A stretch of DNA of 64,000 nt from Chamaecrista fasciculata (lineage: Eukaryota; Streptophyta; Magnoliopsida; Fabales; Fabaceae): contig QANZ01020598.1 in NCBI GenBank assembly GCA_003254925.1, forward strand, positions 87,582-151,581, given 5' to 3'. The notes beneath the pieces are model-generated. The model ran no database searches and was not told the origin of the DNA. It worked only from the letters and a program-made list of their open reading frames with translations. Below, piece after piece: positions 11,327-25,609 of this stretch. Each line of letters opens with the position of its first letter. The stretch's first letter is position 1. Both the position numbers and the translations under genes were made by a program.

Positions 11327-12240
11327 GGTGCATACGGGCCGAGCTAGATTTCGGACAGACCCAGGTCGGGCCAGGCCAGGCCACCGGGTCCAGATGGGTC
11401 ACTGAGCCAATTTTTTTTTTTCAAATTATTTATATTTATTTATTTAGGGTAAATTACACTTTGGTACCCTGTGATTTGACCCTATTTCACTTTAGTACCC
11501 TGTGGTTTGAAACTTTACACTTTGGTACCCTGTGGTATTACTCCATTAACACTTTGGTACCCTTTGGAGTTATTTTGTAATTTTAACCATGATAAATTTT
11601 GCAAAAATTACATATTGACCCCAAAAAGTTTTTAAAAAATTACAAATAGGTCCCTAGATACATATTATCTAGGGACTAAAATGAAAACTTTAAAAAAATT
11701 TAGGGGTCAATATGTAATTTTTGCAAAATTTATTATGGTTAAAATTACAAAATAGCTCCAAAGGGTACCAAAGTATTAAAGGAGAATACCACAGGGTACC
11801 AAAGTGTCAAGTTTCAAACCACAGGGTACCAAAGTGTAATTTACCCATTTATTTAAGTTATTTATTCATTATATATAATTTTTAACTTGTATATATTGAT
11901 AAAAAAAAACTTAATTTTAGATCACTTTAGTGATGTTTTTATTATAAAAAATATTTAATTTAATTTATTTGTTAAAAAACTATTGATTTAATTGAGATTA
12001 AGTATACATTTTATGTATTTTTTTAATATACAATTAATAAAAATAAGAATACATGTATATTTTCTACAATAAAAAAGAATGTTCTGTAAAAGAAAATATA
12101 AATATATATAATAAAAAAAACTAAATAATGGTATACCTTGGGTCGGACCGGGTCCAGGACACCAAAACCTAGGACCTGGCCTGATTTTGGACCTGCCCGA
12201 TTTCAAAAAAGAGACCGGGTCGTGTCGGGTGGTCAATTTG
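11327..12240. mobile_element. GGGCC-rich non-autonomous element, possibly hAT-like
   Basis: The left side is ggggtgcatacgggccgagc followed by gggccaggccaggcc. The right side holds gggtcggaccgggtcc and gaccgggtcgtgtcgggtgg. Such GGGTGCAAACGGGCC ends are seen on plant hAT-like non-autonomous elements. I could not establish the exact right end or an 8-bp duplication. It contains a later insertion, the palindrome at 11447-11846. Confidence 0.35.
11447..11846. mobile_element. palindromic Mutator-type MITE, GGTACC family (F) copy 1
   Basis: A 400-bp near-perfect palindrome. The left arm begins GGGTAAATTACACTTTGGTA and the right arm ends ACCAAAGTGTAATTTACCC. The phrase ctttggtaccctgtgg recurs several times in each arm. 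The flanks carry a perfect 9-bp duplication, ATTTATTTA, at 11438-11446 and 11847-11855. The arms are well conserved, so this insertion looks fairly young. It is non-coding. Confidence 0.9.
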
Positions 12241-12861
12241 ATGTGAGTGAGGAAGTGAAAACCCTTTCTTGAATATCTTTTTGGTGAGTATGTGAAAACC
12301 GTTGTAAGCCGTTACTTGTAAGCGGAAGTAAAACAAGTTGTTATTGAATATAAAAATCTCTTGTTGTGTAAAGGGACTGGACTAGATCATTAAAGCTGAA
12401 CCAAGATAAATATCAGCGTTAACTTTCTCTATCTCTACTCTGTTTAATTTTCGTATTTTTATATATTATTAAATTAATTTAATTGTTAAGTAACTTAAAA
12501 GTAGTTTTTAAAAGGGATTTTTTTTTATAATACCTATTCACCCTTTCAAGACGTAACTTTCAAACAATGCTAGGTTGTGTCATTCTATATTGGCTTTATA
12601 CACTTTTATTTGTTTGGATAAAAATCAGAACTAGTGCAAAAAGCCATAAACATGTAAGAAAGTGAGTGTCTTGTGTTGTATATATATATATATTGGCCTG
12701 AAGTTTTGTATATATATATATGCGTGTACGTATGAACTTAGTTAAACTTCTGTTATTAGATTTTACATAACAATACTTATACTTTTCCTATCATTTTTTA
12801 AAAAATAATTATTTTGGAATATACAACCAATTATATTAATTAAACTATATGAATTCTTATT

Positions 12862-13099
12862 GAGTAAATTAACAATTCGGTCCCTAAAAAATTACCGAGC
12901 TAATAATTCGGTCCTTAAAAGATCAAAAGGATATACTTTTTAGTCCTTAAAAAATTAAAACGATATACTAATTAATTTATGAAAAAAGATTAATTAATAT
13001 ACTATTTTGATCTTTTAAGGATTAAACTGTACATTTCAATTTTTTTGGGATTGAATTGTCAGCTTAGTGATTTTTTGGGACCAAATTATTAGTTTACTC
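12862..13099. mobile_element. palindromic Mutator-type MITE, family B copy 1
   Basis: A 238-bp palindrome starting GAGTAAATTAACAATTCGG and ending agtttactc. The arms hold attaccgagct, gatcaaaaggatatac and their inverses. The flanking nonamers ATTCTTATT and ATTTTTATG match at 7 of 9 positions. It lies about 350 bp upstream of the aldo-keto reductase start. Confidence 0.75.
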
Positions 13100-13387
13100 A
13101 TTTTTATGAAAAATCTTTTTTTAGTAAAGGTGTAATTATGCTAGAATTCTCTTGAGTAGTGTCATATTAACCAATTAAAACTTGCAATGTATTATGTGCG
13201 TGGATAACCACCAACCACGTAAGCTAGAGCATAAAACACCTATCCGTTCTTCATACAACTTGACAAACCACAAACTCCAAATAAAGACGGCAAGTCGGCA
13301 AAGGGTAATAAGGTTGTTAAGAAAAAGCCACTAATTATTAGAACAAGAAAATTTGTACTTCTTGACCCTATTCGATCACCAAATAAT

Positions 13388-13395
13388 TATATAAA
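13388..13395 (+). promoter_or_regulatory. probable TATA box of the aldo-keto reductase gene
   Basis: TATATAAA followed by CACTG lies 59 bp before the ATG at 13454, which would leave a 5' UTR of about 30 nt. It is the only good TATA match close to the start. Confidence 0.5.
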
Positions 13396-13453
13396 CACTG
13401 ACCAAATAATTACTTGTAACTACTCTCTTGTTCTTGAATTCCTCTCTCAAATT

Positions 13454-16751
<3,298 letters not shown>

Positions 16752-16786
16752 TAAATTAAGTGCATTTTGTTATAAATAATAAATAA

Positions 16787-16960
16787 GGGGCGGCCCAGTG
16801 CACGAGACTCCCACTAGGTGAGATCTGGGGAGAGTCAAGATGTATGCAGCTTTATCCTTACTTTGCAAAGAGACTGTTTCTAAAATTTGAACCCATGACA
16901 TCTTGGTCACAAGACTACTTCCATAATTAATAATAAACTCCCTCACTACCTTGAGCAGAC
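16787..16960 (-). mobile_element. Au-SINE
   Basis: On the minus strand this carries the hallmark parts of the plant Au-SINE: tcttggtcacaag-type head, gggttcaaattttagaaac B-box region, agtctctttgcaaagtaagg, and the 3' end agtctcgtgcactgggccgc just before an AT-rich tail. The tRNA-like head right of about 16915 is diverged. It lies just after the AKR stop codon, so the AKR 3' UTR may include it. A polymerase III-made retroposon mobilised by LINE machinery. Confidence 0.8.
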
Positions 16961-16969
16961 TTATCATTA

Positions 16970-18400
16970 CAATGTCATGAACTCATGATGCCTTTGCCTA
17001 AGAAATTAATTTGTTGAATCAATCCATCTATTCTGTTTGTATGCAGTTATGTATCTTCAATCCCATCTAATTTGTCCGTGACTCAATATATTTTGTATGT
17101 CTAAATAAAGAAACTAGCCAAGATGAGTCATCTTTTCATTTATTATGCCTACAACTTATATTGGACTTTATGAACCTCATTTGGTCTAGAGATTTTGGGA
17201 CCAAGTCTTTGGCACAGTAATTTAGTTATTGTGGTGTCTCTTTCCATCTACTTTTGTTGTGTGAATTACTATCTTGCAAAAAGCAAGAATACAGTAGTAA
17301 CCAATGTGATCTTTGTCATTCATTACAAGGATTTTAGACCATAAGCTTATTGATCCTAATTAGCTCAAAATGGATTAAGAATATTGTATTTATTTATAGA
17401 GTACTGAGGAGGAGGATATTCTTATACCAAACCCTCCTCAATAGACTATGAATTGTAGGCATGTTTTAGAGGTGAACCCAAATTATTCTTATACCAAACC
17501 CTGCAAACATAGTTATATTGATAATTTTTTTGTTAGTTAAAGTACTAATTGACTATTTGGATTTTGTACATTTTTGTAAAGGGGCATGTCTCCCACACTT
17601 ATAATGTTCATCCTTTTACTTACCAGCTATAAAAAGCTAAAAGCAAAATAATTTTTTAAAAAATGAATGTATAAAATTCAATCATAATTATTACATATTT
17701 ATTTAAATAGTTTTACACCAAATATCTTTATTCACAACAAATTATTCAAATAAATTTTAATTTTGAATCACTTAACTTAAAATCAACTTAACTTTTAAAA
17801 ATTATTTTTTCAAAAAATTAGCTCACCTCACCTCCATCCCAAAAAGACTAAGATAACAAACAATACAAAAGTCATGTCTTGTTTTTCTTTTTTTTTTTTA
17901 ATGAAAAAAAAAGGATTATTGTAACAAAATAATCATCATAGCCGCCATATTCTGTACTTTTTTATTCGTTGGAATGATCATAATTTTTAAGAATTTAAAG
18001 TTTTTTTTACAATGTATAATAATACAAATCTTATAAAAGACAAGAAAATAATTTATTTTGTATTTTATGTAAAATGGAATAAATAAAAAAAAAGTTAGGT
18101 AATTTTTATATCTCTTTTTTTATAAAATTATATATTAAATTTTTATTATTATTCTAATAATTTTTAAAAATGACTTAACAAAGAAATTACAGTATAAATC
18201 CAAGATTGTTGATCTATCCATAAGAAAGAAAAATACAACTACTGTCAACTCTTGGAATTTTAGTTAAAAAAGACAAATTAAACTACTGATATATTAAAAG
18301 CATAACATTTTACATATATATGTATAGATAATAATAAGATTATATTTTCCTTCTACCTTTTAAATATTAAAAGCTCTTTTTAAGATATATTTCATTAAAA
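16970..18400. other. intergenic between AKR and BES1-like genes
   Basis: AT-rich, with no gene, palindrome or tandem repeat that I could support. The two genes converge here, so it holds both 3' flanks. Confidence 0.5.
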
Positions 18401-18418
18401 GTTCATGGTGTACTAAAC

Positions 18419-19848
18419 TTAGAGTGAGAGATCTAAATTAACATTATCACATTGCTTCATCGGTGAACTTGTCTTTGAAATTGAAGGAGCTTGCATCTCA
18501 TTTATTTCTATGCATTGACAATATCCAACATCTTCCAAATCAATTCGAGTAGAATAATGTTGAGCTCCTATGTTAATCAAGTTTGACATTCCTCCCTCAT
18601 GAGTTCCCTGTCAAAATTAACAATATAATTCTTAAATAAATTATGATACTAACTTCTCCCTTTTAATTAATCAAAACTTCAATTTTGATAACAAATTCTC
18701 AGTTTTTTTGTCTTCATTTCTTTTTCTTTTTTATTTTGTAAGAGTCTTTATTTCCTTTTTATTGATGTCTATCCTCTCCATAAATCTGTAAAACAAGTTA
18801 TTTATGTCAGAATAAAAAAAAAATTGTTTAAAACCATGAATGAAATAAAGAGATGATTTAGACAAAAAAGAAAAAGAAATAAAGAGATCATTCTAATTTC
18901 TAATAACAATTTTCTTGATTTCTCATAATACATTATTATTAGAAATATTTAAATACATGATGAACATAATAAACTTCCATGACCCATTCAGTTTTATTTT
19001 ATTGCCCCTAAGTTTTATGACTCAACCTAATATTAGGTAAAGCACATAATTTTTAGAATATAAAAATGAAGATTTTTTAACATATTGTTTTCTATACCTA
19101 ATAATGAAAAAGAAATCATTAACAATTTTTTCGGAAATTAGCTTGGTCCCGTTTTTCTAAAAAAAAAATCAAACTTACATGGTCTGAAAATTAACAAATA
19201 GAAAATAAAACTAAATCAGAGTTCTCTTAAAAACTAATTTCAAAAAATAAAAGAAATTTTAGAAAAAAGAGGAAAAATGAGAGAAGATCAAAACAAAATT
19301 GGAGTTTTATAACATAGAAATTCAAGAGTGAGTTTTAAGAGAGTAAAGATGTGTAAATGAAAAAACTTCTGGGCATAAAACATAAAAGATGAAACATCTT
19401 TTTATAGGTTGCCAAACCAATAACAAGAAGTTGATAATAATTTGTGTAGCATTTTTATTGGATTTTAAGTAGTGGCATGACAATAGTAACAAATTGCATT
19501 ATAGACAATCTTATTAAATAAATCAGATTATAGAAAACACCATTTTTTTACCTTTTTGTAAATGGTGCCATCTTCTTCAACATGCCATCCAGCTTCATCA
19601 CACAATGCTTTGAGCAAGTCATTGGTGTTGGGATGCTTAGGAAGCTTGTAGTTTCCATGAGCTCTCAAACCAGCAAATATCTTTTGAGTTATGCCTCTAC
19701 GTTTTTTCTCCCTTTCTTTATTGTATTGCCTCTCTCTCTCACTAGGGAATCGATAATGGTGAGTAACACCACCACGTTTGGTGATTCTTCTAACTATCCA
19801 TGGCCCCTTGCTTGTCTTAATGCATCCTTTCTTTTCTCTCTCAGCCAT
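18419..19848 (-). CDS. short BES1/BZR1-like transcription factor
   Basis: Two exons, 19848-19552 and 18607-18419, phase 0, GT-AG intron of 944 bp, giving 161 residues. Exon 1 holds the BES1/BZR1 N-terminal DNA-binding domain: a basic stretch ([14 protein letters not shown]), then [28 protein letters not shown] and [10 protein letters not shown]. Family members bind E-box and BRRE sites in brassinosteroid-responsive promoters. Exon 2 starts [18 protein letters not shown] and ends NLDLSL, an EAR-type LxLxL repression motif like the one ending BES1 and BZR1. The usual family length is about 310-330 residues. The Ser/Pro-rich GSK3-phosphorylated middle and PEST region are absent. A TATAAAA at 19896-19890 sits just 3 bp before an upstream ATG (19887), so I chose the next one at 19848. 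Exon 2 rests on splice signals and the end motif, with less certainty. Confidence 0.78.
18842..18892 (+). mobile_element. ultrashort A-tailed insertion with 17-bp direct repeats
   Basis: GAAATAAAGAGATGATT (18842-18858) and GAAATAAAGAGATCATT (18876-18892) flank the 17-bp insert TAGAC, six A, G, five A. It lies in the BES1-like gene intron. The insert ends like the one at 3747-3791. Confidence 0.55.
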
Positions 19849-19889
19849 TGTCTCTTTTTCACCTTCTTTATCTTCCTCTCGGTTCATCC

Positions 19890-19896
19890 TTTTATA
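19890..19896 (-). promoter_or_regulatory. TATA box of the BES1-like gene
   Basis: TATAAAA on the minus strand, 42 bp before the chosen ATG. It almost abuts the upstream in-frame ATG at 19887. A start site 25-32 bp downstream of the box would put that ATG outside the transcript, which decides the start at 19848. Confidence 0.55.
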
Positions 19897-19949
19897 AAGG
19901 TGGGGATGAAAATGGATTGATATGTTTTTTTTGGTTTGTAACACGTTTT

Positions 19950-20320
19950 GATGGCATGCAAAGTTGATTTTATTCTTTTGTACCCTGATGATTGTACAAA
20001 TTAAAGAAAGGCACTTGTCCTTTGATAATGATAAAAAAATAAAAAAGAAAATGGTAACTATTTTCTGAGTAAAGTGATTCCCTTGTCCAATTGTGTTTCT
20101 ATATTTGTTACAAATTATTCTGGAAAAAGTGCATGAAACTACTCTAAAGGAGCTATATGATTAACGCAAATGGCACTACTCTAAAGCCTACAACTACAGT
20201 CATTATAACTTGATAAATCAATTGGACAATTATAATCCCTTGATTTGGTTTGACCGATAATTCATTTCATTCTCCTAATTTTAAAAAAAATGATCGAATT
20301 GTTTTTACCCCAAAAAGGTT
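19950..20320. other. promoter flank of the BES1-like gene
   Basis: AT-rich sequence between the BES1-like gene and the Copia element. No motif beyond the TATA box stands out. Confidence 0.4.
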
Positions 20321-20325
20321 CAAAT

Positions 20326-20625
20326 TGTTATAAAATATAAAAAATAAGTATATTCAAAGTAGAGAAAAAGTAGGAGGATATAGTGATTCTTATTCAATTG
20401 ATATCATCATCTTTACATCAATACCTAAAGCCTCTATTTATAGGCTAAAGGATATGAAAGGGGGATGTGTCTAATTCAATACAAATAATGAAGGGATAGA
20501 CCCATATTAATGTACACGGGAAACTAAAGATGATAAACACGATTATAGAGAAAATTTTAAACTTCTATACATGGAGAATATCAAAAGTCCATTGTGGATA
20601 TTCACAACTATTATTATTCATAACA
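20326..20625 (-). repeat. 3' LTR of the Copia fossil
   Basis: Left-hand LTR, which is the 3' LTR because the element reads on the minus strand. It is bounded by TG and CA and matched along its length by 25305-25604. Confidence 0.93.
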
Positions 20626-23600
20626 CTCCTCCTTGAATATTCACAATTTATTGATACGCATTATAAGCTGCCTCATTAAAAACCTTGCCTGGAAAACCCA
20701 GTGGGACAAAACCATGACGAAGGGAAAAAGAGTACAGCGCGTATTTCCCCCTCATCAGAACATCACTAAGGATATGTTAATTGACACATTCCAATTTGAT
20801 AAACAAATTTTTCAAATGCTGCAAATAGCAATGCCTCCATAAATAAATCTGCTAAGTTATCACTTGAGCAAACTTGTTGAACTTCTATGCTGTCTTGCTT
20901 TTGATATCACGAGTAAATCTGCTAAATTCTCTTTTAGCTGAACTACACATGTCATATTATCTTCATATAATAAGGTTGACAGAGTTCCCTGCAAAAACAA
21001 ATTACACATCTTATGGATGTGTTGAATTAGTAGTCTCAACTAAACAAATTTTTTATTTGCCTTATGCATTGTCTCTGAAGGTCAGATAATCAGCTAACAT
21101 CTACATCATCAAGGAATGATGAACTAAATTTATTTAAATAAAATAAACCTTTATCTTTAAAATATTTTTCATTCCTTGTCAATGTCTTTTGATTAATGAA
21201 GAACTATATCTCGCTAGCAAGTATACTAAAACATTAATCATCTTATAATATTAAGATATGGTTCTACGAGACCAAAGAATTTCATCTTCATTTGAGGTTA
21301 ATAGGATACTTTATCATTTCAAATGATTTATCTAACCATCATGGTTACACCATGTCCACGCAACTTATCCATGTGAAACTATCTCAATACACTTTTTACA
21401 TAATATGAGTATTAACCTCACTATTATAATTTTCTTAATCTGTAAGATGAGACAGAAATTTTATCTTTGCAAAACTATCAATATTTTACTATGTTTTGAA
21501 CTCTTCAGGAGTTCCATCAATAATAAATATACACAATTTAATATCTTTTAAATAATATTTCTTGAGACAACTGTACCACATATGTCCAGTTTTTTTTTTC
21601 AAACTCATGTAGGACTTTATTCATCTTTATTAAACAAGACATCTGACATGCTTCTTATAATCCTTCAGGATTTGCATATAAATTTCATTGTTCAATAAGC
21701 CATATGAATGGGCTATAACCATACTCATTAGATGCATATCATGTTTTTCATACAATGTCAGACTACTAAAATATTTGAAGGTGGTCTCATCCATCTTCGG
21801 GATTGCATCCATCTCCAGAGAATATGTCTTTACATATTCAATGTGAGACCTTTGAGTTTATATCTTACGACTTTAGCCTTTCATTTTCATTACGATTTTA
21901 CTCATAAACTCATTTGTACCCACTAACTTTACACCTTCAAATATTTGGACATTAAAGCCTTTTATAAACAGTTAGATCATAATTCAAAACTTAATTGCAT
22001 CCATCGTGGGAGAATTAAACTCCTTAAAATAAGTTTCTAGTCTTTATATCGCAAAATTTCAATTCGCTCGTTTCTTTTCACACAAAGACTTATTTATATT
22101 CAACTGGTTGTATACCATCATGCTGGTTGTACACCATTATGTCTGTGGACTTCAAGTCCAAAAATTTCCACATTTCTCTAGTGAGTTTTACTCATCTTGG
22201 ATCCTTTCTTTTCAATTTGGTCAATTTCTAACGTCGACACTCTTCGACGAATTATTATTCATGATCCTCAATTTCTTTATAATTTGTAATTTGTAGCGCT
22301 ACATTATATTTAAATACTTTGTCGACAATATTTTCATATCGGTTCCATACTTTGGCAACAATAAACATATTGAGATCTCATTATTTTCTTCACTTTCAGG
22401 TACCTGAATCTCTTCCGGAGATTTTTCATTCATTATGCCTTCATATATTTCCTCAATTCGACCATCTTTTTCATATGCTCCTTTTATTTTCGAGGATTCT
22501 TATCTTTGGAACCAATTAGTCCCTTCAGGGACCTCAATATATATTGCAGCATTTTCAGCTAGAATATCTGACTTTGTCATTTCTATGGGCCAGTGAATGC
22601 ATTTTGCAATATATTTACAATATTCTTCAAATAAATTATCTTTGAACTTCAAGTTCACATGAGGATCAAACGAATATAATAACCATGCATTCATTGTAAT
22701 TCATTTTTTGAGCTATTTTCTTTCTCCCCCTAATGCTGAAAAATTAATTTCATTGACAAATCATGTCATGAATTATCTCCCTTCAGGAGTTTAAGATATT
22801 TAATACTTGAGCGAGATTCATACCCAACTTATATTCTCAATTTTCATTGGGGCCCATTCTAATTCACATGGTGGAGCAATATAAATCTAGCACCCAAAGA
22901 ATTTGTAAATGAAAAATATTTGGTTCGTGACCCAAAGCCAATAGCATAAGGGATAATTTATGATACGTTCTTAATTTAACGAGTACAAGCGTTGCATCAT
23001 ATAAATTGATAAGTTCTCATCAGACATTTAATTATTCAACAAGGCCATTTACCGTGTGGACATAAACAATATGATGTGCCACATTCATCCCAACTAGCAT
23101 ATAATAGCCCTTTAATACTTGGGATATGAATTCATCAGCATTATCAAATTTTCTTAATGAAATAATCCAAAACTTGAGCTCAATCGTATTATTTGAACAA
23201 AGTGGATCGACATGACCACAAGGTGGCACTTCAGGTCCACAATTTTTCTATGAACGCGTTCAAGAATTCCAAGGGATCCAATCCCAACTTTTGCTGGTAA
23301 TGGTCTTAAAACCAATTTTCTTTGAGAACATGCAGCATAAGAACTCATTATATACAAGAAACCTTTACTTCTTTAATAGACATTAATTTGAGTTCGCATT
23401 ATTCGTGAACCGGGATGGTCTAACCGGTCATACAAAATTATAAACGTATCCTTTAAATTAATGAACTTCTGGTTCATTTCTCCTTTAAAATAATGAACCT
23501 CTGCTTCATTACAATATATGTCAATGAACTTCTGGTCCATTACAACATATGTTTTAATTGTACTATTACAAAATATAGTACAAGATGAAGGGCTCTTCTG

Positions 23601-25304
23601 GAGCATACGATCACATGCCCGATATTATATTTCCTTTTTCCTCCATCATATTTTACTTTCCTTCAGGAAAACTTGATATAATTCAATAAGATATTTGATC
23701 ATATGACGTAAAATATGATGGATGCATGATTTGTACTCAAACAAGAGATTATATAAAGATAAATGAAAGTATGAAAGAAATAAAGTAATACATTATTAAC
23801 ATATAAATGGTTAACCAAATGAAAAAAGGATAATAGATTATATTTATATATATAATTCAAAGAAATAAAGGAGATAAATAAATTAAATAAAAGAATTTAG
23901 TTTTTCGGGAACTATCTCATATTTAGTTCTTCAGGAACCATATCATATTTAGTTCTTCAGAAACTATCTCATATTCATCGAGATACCAAGATGTAAGAAC
24001 TCATTCATATCATATACTCAAATTTTCCTTCAGTTTATTGATGTCATACTTTAATAATATCCAAATTCCAAACCACTACATGGTTACGTCAAGAAATATA
24101 ATCTTGTTAATATGAGAATCTCACTCTTCTAGAGTATATATTATTACTCTTCTAGAGTATCTTTGTGAGATTTTTCAATTCTTTTTCTTTTAGAGAAAAT
24201 TAATCATTATTAGTATAAATGTACTATGAACTTCAGGTTCACTTGCCAAAATAAATCAATGACAATCTCATTTAATAATTGACATATTGTCACTCTTGTC
24301 TCTTCTAAAGACCCAATATCAATAATTTTAACATATCAAACATTGTCTCTACAGGAGATTCTATCTCAATAAATTTGTTTACATATCAAACACCTCACAA
24401 GATAAATTGTGATCATATATATCAAATCTAAAAATACATCAATCAATCCACATCTAAAATAAAATATTTATTTTGATAAAAGCCTTCAGGTCTATCAAAT
24501 ATTTAGAATGATGTTAGTCTTCAAGACTATTGACAAATATATTTTTAACAATACCGTAATTGCTATCGACAATCGGTCAAAATATATTTATATTCGCCTT
24601 CAAGGTTATTAATTTCTATTTGATTATTAGCTTTCATAGCTGATATAACACAACTGCAATAGCCAAATTATTGTCTTCAAGACATTATAAGATCTTTTCA
24701 ATAGTCAAACTATTAGCCTTTAGACCTAATATAAGACAGCTTCAATAGTCAAAGTCTAAGCCTTCAGGACTGATATTAGACAGCTTCAATAGCCAAAGTC
24801 TATTAGTCGTTAAGGGTGATATTATACAGCTTCAATAGCCAAAAAAAACAAACTAATGCCCTTGATAAATTATCAACATGTGCAATAACCTTTCAATGCA
24901 CTAAACTTTGGTTTCAAGCCACCTACTTAAACATATGAAACTGTAATAACATGTGACTTAGTCACTTTTATTTAATCATATGAAAACTTAATCATATGTA
25001 GTTTCAGACTGTACGAAACATTTCCAAATCGTAAGAAGACAACCACAATAATAAACTTATAAAATATATTATGATAATGATAAACAATTAAGCATAAAAA
25101 GTTTCTTATTGTTAGTAATTAAACAAGAAAACTTGAAAAATAATTAACTTACCTCTTTAATAATCCAAAACTGAAAATAGAAGAGATTCGTACTTAGTTA
25201 ACAAAAGCTCAAATTGATAGAGACGCATGAGCATATGGCGAAAACTTGAATGGGTAGACTCAGATGCCAAAAGCTCAAATCGGTAGAGGCTCGTGCTGAT
25301 AACG

Positions 25305-25604
25305 TGTTATAAAATATAAAAAATAAAGATATTCAAAGTAGAGAAAAAGTAGGAGGATATAGTGATTCTTATTCAACTGATATCATCATCTTTACATCAA
25401 TACCTAAAGCCTCTATTTATAGGCTTAAAGATATGAAAGGGGGATGTGTCTAATTCAATACAAATAATGAAGGGATAAACCCATATTAATGTACACGATA
25501 AACTAAAGATGATAAACATGATTATAGAGAAAACTTCAAACTTCTATACATGGCGAATATCAAAAGTCCATTGTGGATATTCACAACTATTATTATTCAG
25601 AACA
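25305..25604 (-). repeat. 5' LTR of the Copia fossil
   Basis: Right-hand LTR, 300 bp like its partner. The sequence just inside it (TTATCAGCACGAGC on the minus strand) occupies the primer-binding position but is not a standard match to the initiator tRNA-Met 3' end. Confidence 0.93.
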
Positions 25605-25609
25605 CAAAT

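Larger units (their letters stand above)
10561..12560 (+). mobile_element. possible Copia/Sirevirus-type LTR fossil, interrupted by inserts
   Basis: The left end starts TGTTGGAATAATTTTTTGCA, a TATA box (ctatataaaggg) lies near 11302-11313, and the right part has aaagggactggactag and cctattcacccttt, phrases like those at the 3' end of plant Sirevirus LTRs. CAAAC occurs just before the left end and again at 12561-12565, a possible 5-bp target duplication. It is interrupted by a GGGCC-rich insert (about 11327-12240). It appears broken and solo. The ends and the assignment are uncertain. Confidence 0.35.
20326..25604 (-). mobile_element. Ty1/Copia LTR retrotransposon, broken fossil
   Basis: Full-length outline of 5279 bp on the minus strand. 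LTRs of exactly 300 bp (20326-20625 and 25305-25604) start TGTTAT and end AACA. The flanking duplication CAAAT is perfect (20321-20325, 25605-25609). A purine tract, AAGGAGGAG on the minus strand, abuts the 3' LTR, and TATA-like tataaatagagg lies in each LTR. Gag-pre-integrase, integrase and reverse transcriptase remnants occur in the order expected for Copia. The LTRs differ at 13 of 300 positions (about 4 percent), which at commonly used plant rates means roughly 1.5-3 million years. The coding region is heavily broken, with dozens of interruptions, and no domain is open. It cannot be autonomous. Confidence 0.92.

Noticed and set aside
19849-19944. Longer N-terminus for the BES1-like protein (starts at 19944 or 19887)
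   Set aside because: The TATA box at 19890-19896 overlaps this region, so these ATGs would be upstream of the transcript, and the extra residues match no family motif.
25280-25304. Initiator tRNA primer site inside the 5' LTR of the Copia fossil
   Set aside because: The sequence is TTATCAGCACGAGC, not the TGGTATCAGAGCC standard, so I do not claim the usual primer.
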